Part shown: one piece after another, positions 42,495 through 51,700 of the stretch
Position numbering within the stretch: position 1 is the first letter of the stretch
Layout of the letters: each line of letters opens with the position of its first letter
From: Gari tellinella
Taxonomy: Eukaryota > Mollusca > Bivalvia > Cardiida > Psammobiidae
Direction: 5' to 3'
Length of the DNA: 64,000 bases
Assembly: GCA_922989275.2 (NCBI GenBank)
Contig: OV277857.1
Span: 8,432,001-8,496,000 of the forward strand
The notes under the pieces: generated by a model
Database searches by the model: none
Told to the model about the DNA's origin: nothing
What the model saw: only the letters and a program-made list of their open reading frames with translations
Position numbers and translations under genes: made by a program

Positions 42495-42585
42495 AGAGAA
42501 GGTATGTCATTAATGGCAAGATGCCTGCTCCTGACGGAGCAGTCTTTTCACTTTCAGTTGCTTTAAGCATATATCTGTAGAAATA
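42495..42585 (+). repeat. Core-2 remnant
   Basis: TGGCAAGATGCCTGCTCCTG, ACGGAGCAGTCTTTTCACTT, TCAGTTGCTTTAAGCATATA: a right arm of core-2 (D-type) with a tip GCTCC/GGAGC. Confidence 0.4.
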
Positions 42586-42859
42586 CTGGAGGTGTCATCC
42601 ATTATTTATTTTCAGAACTTCCTGTTTAAAGACTACTTTTTTATTGTTGGAGTAGTTAGTGGCTCTAAAACCCTTATTTATGGAGTAAAGGGTGTGCCCC
42701 TTCACTGCCTTACCCGTGTACGCTCGTTATTTACAAACGGTTTGGACAATAATTTCAATATGTCTTTAGTTAAAATAGTCAGGGATGCCATATGTTGATC
42801 ATGAAAAATCCTAAGATTTCAAAATTTCCATTTTCAAGCGCGACTGTACCAATTGTACC

Positions 42860-42985
42860 TTTACTCCTTAGTCTGTTTCTATGGTTAGAGACGTGATCAC
42901 ATAAAGGAGATTGAAAGTAAGCAGACTGCGCATTTAGGCGCATTTTGCTGTACTTTCAGCCAGCTTTAAGATACCATCTGCTTTG
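42860..42985 (+). repeat. Family C fragment with core-2
   Basis: AGGAGATTGAAAGTAAGCAG, tip TGCGCATTTAGGCGCA, CTGTACTTTCAGCCAGCTTT. MITE ends not recognisable. Confidence 0.5.
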
Positions 42986-43014
42986 ATTATCGAGAAATCT
43001 CCTACCCTGAATAT

Positions 43015-43155
43015 TTGATGCGGCGTTTGATCAGAATCCAAACCTTTTGACACTCATTCCAATATTTGTTGAGTTAAAGGTTTAAATAAAAATTTAGTAA
43101 TTAAAGCAGACGACAAATCTTTAAAACGGATGACCTTTTGGCAGTGAATGGTATA
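43015..43155 (+). repeat. Family B fragment (right half)
   Basis: GATGCGGCGTTTGATCAGAA, TCCAAACCTTTTGACACTCA, then ATTAAAGCAGACGACAAATC. The left half is missing and copy A18 follows. Confidence 0.5.
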
Positions 43156-43166
43156 AGGGAGAAGAG

Positions 43167-43416
43167 TACAGTGGAGAATCTGTTATTCTTTCCCGTTTAA
43201 ACGCAAACGTACGCACACGCAAAACACTAAAATTGAGAAATGTACAACTTTTGGACAATTCTGATAATTCATGTTTATCTTGGTGGCAAACAGTTTGGAG
43301 CCTAATCAGACGCCGGGTTACCCGGCGTCTGATCTGGCTCCAAACTGTTTGCACTGAAAATAATAGTTTTAGCGTAAACGCGTTTATTGGGAAAGAATAA
43401 CAGATTCTCCACTGTA
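43167..43416 (-). mobile_element. Family A MITE, copy A18
   Basis: 250-bp reverse copy, ends and core-1 intact. Confidence 0.9.
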
Positions 43417-43584
43417 ACATAACAGTTAGACCATCGACAATGAACATTTCTGATATCTTCTACATGTATTGTTGCATCTAATGGTTGTCGTACATGTATC
43501 CATCTGGTCATGCAGTATATAGACTAAATGATGACTCGGCAACAATAAAAGAATCTGTTGATTACCTGTTAGTTAACGTATTTA

Positions 43585-43700
43585 AGATGGAAGTCCAAGA
43601 GAAGGAGGCACTGATTGTATGTAAACCTAAAATGCCTTTCCTGTCTAGTCAATTGATGTAGATTTCTTTCAGAATATATACTTGAATTGTAGACATATTT
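43585..43700 (+). repeat. Dispersed repeat W, copy 2
   Basis: See 38540-38665; shares CACTGATTGTATGTAAA and AATGCCTTTC.TGTCTAG. Confidence 0.5.
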
Positions 43701-43770
43701 ATTGGTCACGTTTCATGCTCTACATAATGACAGAACTCAGGTTTGTAGAATTTTATAACACCACATTAGT

Positions 43771-44149
43771 ATGTACGTAATAATGCCCATGAAATCGGTG
43801 ACTGATTGTATCCACTGTGGTGCAAATTTTATGGTCGTAAAAAGTTTAGACACTCCAAGATGGAAGACAAAACGGAGCCTGAAAGGTAAGTGGTTTGGTT
43901 AGATACTGATTTAACTGCGTAAGAATCATATCGAACAATATTATCTGTGTTAAGCAAACATATAATGATATCCTTTACCGGTGCGTCACATATAAGCAAT
44001 TACAATATGTCTTGTTTCTCATTTTGATTTCAGATCTTTCGGATTCAGCAGTTTTACAAACAATTCCTATCAAAAATCTGAAACACTGTCCGCAACCAAA
44101 TGATGCACCGATAAGGGATGTTATAAGAATCAAAAGTTTAGTAAAATAA
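43771..44149 (+). CDS. Probable two-exon gene, 76-residue cysteine-containing protein of unknown function
   Basis: Exon 1, ATG 43771 to 43885, ends CTGAAAG before GTAAGT (43886-43891). Exon 2, 44034-44149, begins after a strong acceptor, TTCTCATTTTGATTTCAG. Joining them restores one frame across the 148-bp intron (GAT split 1/2) and ends at TAA 44147-44149; the two exons sum to 231 bases, exactly 77 codons. The protein has DCIHCGANF (a CxxC pair) in exon 1 and basic, hydrophilic sequence after it (WKTKRSLKDLSDSAV, KNLKHCPQPNDAPIRDV). No signal peptide or membrane segment is seen. The start is uncertain: other ATGs at 43783 and 43789 are in frame, and an upstream exon may exist. I do not recognise the family. 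No MITE lies inside the intron. Confidence 0.5.
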
Positions 44150-44232
44150 ACTCCTACCGACCACCCTGGTAATACGGACACCCCGCTATTGCGACTGATA
44201 AATGTCTTATTTAGTACAATGGTCGTAACAAT

Positions 44233-44483
44233 GTACAGTGGAGAATCTGTTATTCTTTCCCAGTAAACGCGTTTACGCTAAAACTATTATTTGCAGTGCA
44301 AACAGTTTGAAGCCAGATCAGACGCCGGGTAACCCGCCGTCTGATCAGGCTCCAAACTGTTTGCCACCAAAATAAACAAGAATTATCAGAATTGTCCAAA
44401 AGTTGTTCTTTTCTACGTTTTAGTGTTTTGCGTTTGCGTACGTTTGCGTTTAAACGGGAAAGAATAACAGATTCTCCACTGTA
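44233..44483 (+). mobile_element. Family A MITE, copy A19
   Basis: Forward copy of 251 bp, ends intact, core-1 tip GCCGGGTAACCCGCC with one mismatch. Confidence 0.9.
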
Positions 44484-44554
44484 CCTTCAGTATAACGACT
44501 ACCCTGCTTATCCACTCATTAATATGACAATTTGAGACAGTTCCGTTTTCACTT

Positions 44555-44774
44555 TAACTCTTTCACTCTCAATGACGCCATAAAACGTGTTTGTAAACAG
44601 TTTGGGTCCTGATCAGGACCCAACTAGTTGACCCTCTTATCGATATCTATTAAGTCAAACACCTTGAGTCTAACTTTGAAACATGTCTGGCACACACAAC
44701 AATACTGAAGCAGACAACAATAATGCGGTGAATGGGCAAACATCTCCCGAATAATTTGATCATTAAAGGGCTAT
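44555..44774 (+). mobile_element. Family B MITE, copy B7, shortened hairpin
   Basis: TTTAACTCTTTCACTCTCAA to GATCATTAAAGGGCTATAA. The hairpin is reduced to the palindrome TTGGGTCCTGATCAGGACCC AA: the GACGCC tip is gone but symmetry about TGATCA is perfect. Confidence 0.8.
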
Positions 44775-44941
44775 AAAGCAGATGGAAGGTAAGCTGGTTG
44801 CCGCAACATGCGGATGGAATATGTATTGTGACTTACAAATAAAGCAGTTTACCGGTAGTTACACCGACGTATTAAAAATTCGGTTGATCATGCGTTTGCA
44901 TATTACATACAGGATAGACGACACTATTTTCCCAATACAAC

Positions 44942-45191
44942 TACAGTGGAGAATCTGTTATTCTTTCCCAATAAACGCGTTTACGCTAAAACTATTATTT
45001 CCAATACAAACAGTTTGGAGCCAGATCAGACGCCGGGTAACCCGGCGTCTGATCAGGCTCCAAACTGTTTGCCACCACGATAAACATGAAATATCAGAAT
45101 TGTCCAAAAGTTGTTCTTTTCTACGTTTTAGTGCTTTGCGTTTGCGTACGTTTGCGTTTAAACGGGAAAGAATAACAGATTCTCCACTGTA
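44942..45191 (+). mobile_element. Family A MITE, copy A20
   Basis: 250-bp forward copy, ends and core-1 intact. Confidence 0.9.
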
Positions 45192-45249
45192 CACTCATTG
45201 CATCAGATTCGGAGCCAGATCTAAGTAAAGAAGGATGAAAAATAACTGC

Positions 45250-45335
45250 AATACTGTTGGTGGGACGATACACCAATCTCACTAAGTTGGAAGAATGCTT
45301 TGAATTGAAGGCTATAATTGCAAATGGTTTTTAGC
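45250..45335 (+). repeat. Direct repeat X, copy 1
   Basis: TGTTGGTGGGACGATACACC, AATCTCACTAAGTTGG, GAATTGAAGGCTATAATTGC. The second copy starts 337 bases downstream. Confidence 0.65.
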
Positions 45336-45353
45336 CGGAACAGATCAGCGGTC

Positions 45354-45540
45354 TTGCGAAACGTCGTACGACAAATGCTGTCGTAAGTCAGATTCTAAAT
45401 TTCTCGATTAGTTTGTGTTTCTTATCCTATCTTTTGGCATTTCTTTGGACTCGTCTTTTCAAAGGGATTTTAGAAGACAGGATTAGATGGAGAAATCAGA
45501 AATCAGATTCTTAGACTTTTCGTAAGACGGACCCCTGGTC
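45354..45540. mobile_element. Family T hairpin element, copy T2
   Basis: AACGTCGTACGACAAATGCT with GTCGTAAGTCAGATTCTAAA at the left and AGATTCTTAGACTTTTCGTA with AGACGGACCCC at the right. The middle TCCTATCTTTTGGCATTTCT / AAGACAGGATTAGATGG pairs as in T1. It lies between the two X repeats. Confidence 0.6.
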
Positions 45541-45586
45541 ACCATCAACACACTTTCGTTGGGACATGGCACCGTCTCAATATAAA

Positions 45587-45672
45587 GAAATGCTGTTGGT
45601 TGGACGATACACCAAACTCGCTAAGTAGGGTGTATGCTTTGGATTGAAGGCTACAATTGCAAAAGATGTTGA
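45587..45672 (+). repeat. Direct repeat X, copy 2
   Basis: TGTTGGTTGGACGATACACC, AAACTCGCTAAGTAGG, GATTGAAGGCTACAATTGC; about 85% similar by eye to copy 1. Confidence 0.65.
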
Positions 45673-46380
45673 GCTAGATCAGGGTAAATAGTCAGAGGTT
45701 CTATAAGGTTTTCATTGCATAGTGTATGTCTTTAGTTTCATCTAAATTGCAAATAATGGCGTGCTCTCCACTGTAACTGGGAAGATGGATTACTCTGACA
45801 TTCAGGTCACCTAATTACATCGGTATTACCGATCTGTTTGTACAGGAAGTAGATATTGATCCACTATAATTGATAGGATATCGGTGAGAATCGGTGTGTA
45901 AACATGACTGGCACTCGACTTAATAGGTGGATACACGTGTGCACCACCCGTCAGAGGAATGTTCTTATAACATCATTCGGAACACTTCAAAGCGTCCAGT
46001 TTAACGGACAAGACCGAGAAATTCCGATTGGTTAATGTAAACAACAACGACCTTACGATGCCCCGTGAAGATCATAGACTTAACGATATAGGAATGTGGA
46101 CTTTACATGGCTATATCTTTACGTATCGTGTTTACTGCTGGTCTTTAATTATCGATTGGTTCTTACATGTAATATTGCAACAAATTTGAATGTTACCCTT
46201 TCTCTGTAACAGTATAAACTGCTTTACTACAGTTGTCTGCTCTAAATTCTCAAATTCTTTAAAATAAGCATAGATAGTTTGGTCAATTAGTTTTGAATTT
46301 TATCAGGTGCCGAACGAAATGATTTTAAACAATTAGCGTCTCAGCTTATTTATCATATTTAAATTCAAGATATATTGACC
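45673..46380. other. No gene seen; A-end remnant
   Basis: GCGTGCTCTCCACTGTAA near 45760-45777 is a lone family A end. Nothing else recognised. Confidence 0.35.
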
Positions 46381-46394
46381 TCAGAAATATTTCA

Positions 46395-46480
46395 AAATGA
46401 ATGTCAAACAATTTGGTCTCTGATCAGACGCCGCTTTACGCGTTATTCGGGATACGACAGTAAAGGGGTTGACGCTGCAA
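46395..46480 (-). repeat. Family B half-hairpin remnant
   Basis: GAATGTCAAACAATTTGGTC, GATCAGACGCCGCTTTACGC, then GACAGTAAAGGGGTTGACG. Confidence 0.4.
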
Positions 46481-46754
46481 TGGGTGATCATCAGTAATAG
46501 ATAGCAAATGAAGTTGTTTGGATATTCATGTTTCGAATGATCAGACATAACCAAGTCTAGGCTTTCAAAACTGTATTGCAATAGTACAGTTGTGAATGCA
46601 TTATTTACCCAACCTTTTGTAAGCAAACGTAATGCAAACGCAATTCATGAACATGTAGAAAAGGACACTTTCTTAAAAATGCTGACAATGTTTCTTACCG
46701 ACATGATTGGCGAACAGTTTGAAGATATGAAACACAGGAAAGTACGACTAATCT

Positions 46755-47328
46755 AACCCATTTGTGCCCAGTGGATTTTTCCATGTTTATATATTGGATT
46801 TGTCCATTTTTCTATCAAAGAGATGCCCGGTTCAAAATTTCATTTTTATTTTGTTTTATATAGAGGATAATCAATTTCTTTGGATTTACATGAAAAATAT
46901 ATCACGAGAATGGGTTGTTATCTGGTGAAAAAACGAGTCCGCAGGACGAGTTTTTTCACCAGATAACAACCCATTCGAGTGATATATTTTTCATATCTAT
47001 TGAAAGGAATTGATTATTCTATTTATTATATACATTTTAATGACGTTTTTACAGAAAATAAACACACAATTGATTACCGCGACGTCACTAATTATGACGT
47101 GACGTCACAAAAAGTGATACCATCACTACATGTAGTGATTACCATCACTACATGTAGTGATGATATCAACAGTGACGATATCAAATTTATCTAACTGAGA
47201 AATCTCTATAAATCATCCATATGTATATAATAAATTGAAATTCCTATCAGCAAACAGTGTAGACTCTGATCAGAGTCTACACTGTTTGCCTATGTCCCAT
47301 ATATGGGATCGTGGGCACAAATGGGTTA
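46755..47328 (-). mobile_element. Family I MITE, copy I6, split by an insertion
   Basis: Left part 46755-46860 (TAACCCATTTGTGCCCAGTG, ATATTGGATTTGTCCATTTT, ATGCCCGG). Right part 47233-47328 (TTGAAATTCCTATCAGCAAA, CAGTGTAGACTCTGATCAGA, TATATGGGATCGTGGGCACA, GGGTTAA). The hairpin is shortened to GTGTAGACTCTGATCAGAGT CTACAC, perfectly symmetric. About 370 bases of unrelated, hairpin-rich DNA separate the parts. Confidence 0.75.
46861..47232. mobile_element. Unknown hairpin-rich insertion in I6
   Basis: It contains a hairpin with about 50-bp arms at 46890-46994 (GGGTTGTTATCTGGTGAAAA mirrored exactly; 3-base loop GCA; two or three mismatches), CRE-like TGACGTCA motifs at 47079-47108, and two copies of TCACTACATGTAGTGA (47123-47138, 47145-47160). 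The flanking I sequence has TATAT/ATATA at the junctions, so a short AT target duplication is possible. No ORF of note. Confidence 0.6.
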
Positions 47329-47532
47329 ATTTCACCTTATCGATGGTCGAATGTAGCTCTATAAAAAGTTAAAACAACTGCTTAACCGGTCCAACCCCTA
47401 TGACATGTTCAAGTATTGAAAACGGGTGGTTGCTTATATCAGACTGAAAATAGAACTAAATACTCTTAAGAATCATTCTGATTAACTTTTAGTATGCTTT
47501 AAGCTGCTACAATGTAGGTAGTAAACCCGCCC

Positions 47533-47560
47533 TGTGACGTCACTTTCCCGGGAAGTCACA
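47533..47560. repeat. Short palindrome
   Basis: TGTGACGTCACTTTCCCGGG then AAGTCACA, a loose inverted repeat around CCCGGG with a CRE-like TGACGTCA. Confidence 0.35.
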
Positions 47561-47650
47561 GTCTGATGAAAGAGCTCCAATGGAGTACCGAAACTGTCAC
47601 AAAGGTAAACAAAATTATGGATAAGTAACTAGAAACCAAACTAAGAAGAA

Positions 47651-47975
47651 TACAGTACTGAACCTTATTAAATTAAATTGATAATCGCAAGCGAATTGCC
47701 ATCGAATTGCCATCGAATCACGCGCTTCAAAAACAAATCCTACGTTTGAATATTTTACGCGAATTTTTCGAAGCGGTTGTGACAAAAATGGAATCGAAAA
47801 TAATAACGAAGGCATATTTGCGAAGATTTGTGAGATACACCATTAAAGAAAACTTATCCGAGGGTAAAGTTAGTACTTTGAATCGCAGGCGAATTGCCAT
47901 CGAATTGCAAGCGAATTGCCATCGAATTGCAAGCGAATCGCAAAAATTGTTAATTTAATAAGATTCAGTACTGTA
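47651..47975. mobile_element. Family M MITE, copy M2
   Basis: 325 bp, TACAGTACTGAACCTTATTA to ATAAGATTCAGTACTGTA. GCGAATTGCCATCGAATTGC repeats as in M1, plus 16 more bases in the interior (AATCGAAAATAATAACGAAG). Confidence 0.88.
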
Positions 47976-48177
47976 TTACTATCCTGATGAACTTCTTTGG
48001 AGAGTTTTATAAATCGACATTATTGTTAAGAACCGATATACATAATAATGCTTTGCGTTTAGTTTCGTTTAAACGAAGAATAATTATCCGAAAGATTACC
48101 TCATTGACATTAACACGTTAAAGTCATGGCTACGCAATTCGTGACCCTGTGAATAGTACTCGTATAGCATGTTCTAT

Positions 48178-48245
48178 CCAAACAGAGTAGACCCAGATCA
48201 GAAGAATATAAGAGTACCCTCTGACCAGGGTCTGGACTATTTGTT
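48178..48245. repeat. Core-1-like hairpin
   Basis: CCAAACAGAGTAGACCCAGA, TACCCTCTGACCAGGGTCTG, GACTATTTG: arms GACCC/GGGTC with a degraded tip. Confidence 0.45.
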
Positions 48246-48298
48246 ATTGTATACTTAATTGTAAAACCTAATCCAAAATAGTCAAAAATAAACTAGAT

Positions 48299-48541
48299 TT
48301 AACCCATTTAAGACGAGTGTCTATACTTAACTTGACACACAGTGTATACCCTGACGAGACACTGCGTTATACGCGGTGTCTCATCAGGGTCTACACTGTT
48401 TGCTATAAATATCATATAAAATATTATCCTGTATGGACAAAGACTGTAGAGTCTTTAGATCATTTTTGTTCATCTACAATGAAACATTCCTGCAAGTATA
48501 CGGGGAGAGCTCATTGCAATAATCAGGCATAAGTGGGTCAA
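48299..48541 (+). mobile_element. Family I-like MITE, copy I7
   Basis: TTAACCCATTTAAGACGAGT at the left and CATAAGTGGGTCAA at the right. Core-1: CACAGTGTATACCCTGACGA around CACTGCGTTATACGCGGTG. The arms GACACTGC/GCGGTGTC differ from I5 but match each other. The body differs from I3-I5, so it may be a subfamily. Confidence 0.65.
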
Positions 48542-48649
48542 TTGCACACTGGAATTCCAATGACCTATGAGATAAATTGTCTTATCAACTCGGGATATTT
48601 TGAAAGCCGCTATTTTGAAATACCACTGTACGACGCGGGGCTTGAGTCG

Positions 48650-48656
48650 TATATAG
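48650..48656 (+). promoter_or_regulatory. TATA-like element of the 48.7-kb gene
   Basis: TATATAG in GTCGTATATAGAGGAG lies 58 bases before the ATG at 48714, leaving room for a short 5' leader. Confidence 0.4.
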
Positions 48657-48713
48657 AGGAGATAAACGGGGTAGATATTCTACCAGTTTAAATAAACGTG
48701 TACCCGGTAAAGC

Positions 48714-51700
48714 ATGCGAACACTTATATTTTTCACGATAGTGTTTTACGTACTTATTTGTCTATTGGTCGAGGAGGGTAAGTCATCTTTCTTTCTATTC
48801 TAAACTAATGTTATCATGAAATAAGCGTATATCAGGAGAAAGCAAGCAGTGTACATATACAGTGGAGAATCTGTTATTCTTTCCCAATAAACACGTTTAC
48901 ACTAAAAATATTATTTGCAGTGTAAACAGTTTTGAGCCAGATCAGACGCCGGGTAACCCGGCGTCTGATCAGGCTCCAAACTGTTTGCCACCAAGATAAA
49001 CATGAAATATCAGAATGGTCCAAAAGTTGTTCTTTTCTACGTTTTAGCGCTTTGCGTTTGCGTACGTTTGCGTTTAAACGGGAAAGAATAACAGATTCTC
49101 CACTGTATGCAATACGTGGAAAAGACGTTATTCTTTCCAGCTACGTATTGCAATAAAGTGTAGAAAATAATAATTTTTGACAACCCTGTTTATTCATTGT
49201 AATATGAGCGACACAGAGTTAAGAGCCTGATAAGCCACCGGATAATCCGGCGTCTGGTATGACTCCGACATGTTTTAGCATTAACGCGTTTATTTGGAAA
49301 AAGAATATTGTTTTCCCAACTGCAACGATTGCCGCGTTTTCTAGCTCATGCCAGTTAAACTTTGATGTAATTGAAAATACTGATTCTATCCAAATACACA
49401 TTTACGTACAGTTAAAAAGACGTTATTCTTTCCCAATAAAATCATTAATGCTATAACTATAGTTTCGATTGCAAACAGTTTGGAACCAGAACAGACACCG
49501 GGTAACCATGATTTTTATCAGAATTGTCCAATCGTTATCCTTTAGTACGTTTAAACTTTTATTGAGGTGCGTTAGCGTTTACTTTTGCGTTTAAGAATAA
49601 CGTCTTTCCCACTGTGTTTATAATCAAATGATTAGTTTCGAGGCAAATCAGAGGCCGATAATGTTGATGTCCAATGTGGAAAACAGTTGATGTTTAATAC
49701 ACCGTATGTTTCATAGTACAGTAAAACCTCTCTATTACGACCACTAAATTATGTTAATTATTAGGTGTTTCTGGCACGCCTAGGTCATATTTTAACCTCT
49801 TATTATTGTGATGTCATTTAAGCTGACTGCCGAGGAGGTAGGGGAGGACGGAGTAGATACAGAAGTTCAGGTGGAGGAAGCGGAGGAGGGTTAGTATCTT
49901 TTTACCGTTGGATTATGGCAAACACGTGGCAGTGAAAACTGTTAATATACAGCGCTCCCTCTCTACAACGACACCCAATGAGAGACAAACAATGTTCGCG
50001 TTGTTCGGAGGGAGTCGTTATAGGGAGAGAAATTGGCTTACATTTGCAATCAGCTTCAATCAAGATCAGACGCCGCGTGGCGCGGCGTTTGATCTGGATT
50101 AAAATTGTCTGTCACTCGTCATTATGTTTTTTTCTATCAAAATGTCCAATATGTTGATTAATATGTAACCAGCTGACGACAATTTTAAGCAGATGACATT
50201 ACAGCAGTAAAGGTATTAGAAATAATGGTCTTGTTTGGGGAACCGCGACAAGGGACGTTGTATGGAGGGAATCGTTGTTGGGAGGGTCGTTGTAGGGAGG
50301 GAACACAGAACCCCCGTTCCACTCCTTTACTGACTTAGTCATCAGCTTTAAGCACTTGTCGTCTGTTTTTATTTCTCAAGTTAAGATTTCATGCATTCTG
50401 ACTGTAGAGAAATCGACATCCGTACCAATATGGGCAAACCTGTCGGCATCTGATCAGAATCCAAACTAGCAGTTGCTAGGTAGAATATGGGGTGAACGTT
50501 ACGAGGATACATGTAAGACGTTATTCTATGCCACTCAGATTAACATAAATATTAACAATTGTCGAAATGTCATTTTCGATAATTTATTGGGATGCGTTTA
50601 CGTTTCGTGTGCGTTTAAATGGGCAGAATTTACAGTGGAGAATCTGTTATTCTTTCCCGTTTAAACGCAAACGTACGCAAACACAAAACACTAAAACGTA
50701 GAAAAGAACAACTTTTGAACAATTCTGATAATTCTTGTTTATCTTGGTGGCAAACAGTTTGGTGCCTGATCAGACGCCGGGTTACCCGGCGTCTGATCTG
50801 GCTCTAAACTGTTTGCACTGCAAATAATAGTTTTAGCGTAAACGCGTTTATTGGGAAAGAATAACAGATTCTCCACTGTACGTATTCTCCTCTATATTGT
50901 TTTGTTTTGGTATCCTCTGAAAACTAAAATGAAGAGTCTCCTTTTACTCGTTTTTTGTGTACCTTTTTACGTTGTTTGGATATTTACATTGTACCATAAC
51001 TTATTTCACTGGCGAAAATATGAACTATTTTTTTCCTCCATACATACGATACGGTGGGGAAGATGTTATTTTTTCCCGTGTAAACGCAAACGAAACGCAA
51101 ACGCATAGCAATAAAATTGAGAAAAAGACAACTTATTGACAATCCTGACTTTTCATTTTAACCTGAGTGGCAAACAGTTTGGAGCCTGATCAGACGCCGG
51201 GTTACCCGGCGTCTGATCTGGCTCCAAACTGTTTGCAGTGGAAATAAACGTTTTAGCGTAAACGCGTTTATTGGGAAGAATAACACATTCTCCACTGTAC
51301 GGTGGAGACGATGTTATTCTTTCTCGTTTATTTGAATTCGAGTGGCAAAGTGAGATGCCTGTTCATGCGCTGGATTATCCTGCAACTGGTAGATTGTAGC
51401 TATTGACTGTTGCTGAAATTAACCCAATATGCACCTTAACCCTTTACTCACTAGCCTGTTTCTTGTATTGACCATGTATGACCACTTCAAGCAAGTTGAT
51501 AGTAAAACAGAATGATGCACCTTTAGGTACAATCCGCTTTACTTTCAACCTGCTTTAAGCTATAATTTCCTAGGATATAGAAAATATTTTTCTAATGATA
51601 CATATTCATGACTGTCAAAATTGAAACTATTTTCTTCATTGAAGAAATAAATTCTATACATCAATCTGCTTTACTTTCAACCTATTTAAGTGACCATATG

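Noticed and set aside
43863..44090. Alternative reading of the 43.8-kb exons starting ATGGAAGAC
   Set aside because: It also splices in phase but gives only 31 residues. The other frame is open for 76 residues through both exons.
46926..46960. GAGTCCGCAGGACGAG resembling a hammerhead ribozyme stem II
   Set aside because: The required CUGANGA and GAAA core bases are absent. The sequence is just the tip of the long hairpin.
47100..47165. Repeated TCACTACATGTAGTGA units as a CRISPR-like array
   Set aside because: There are only two units with a six-base gap, and the setting is animal DNA.
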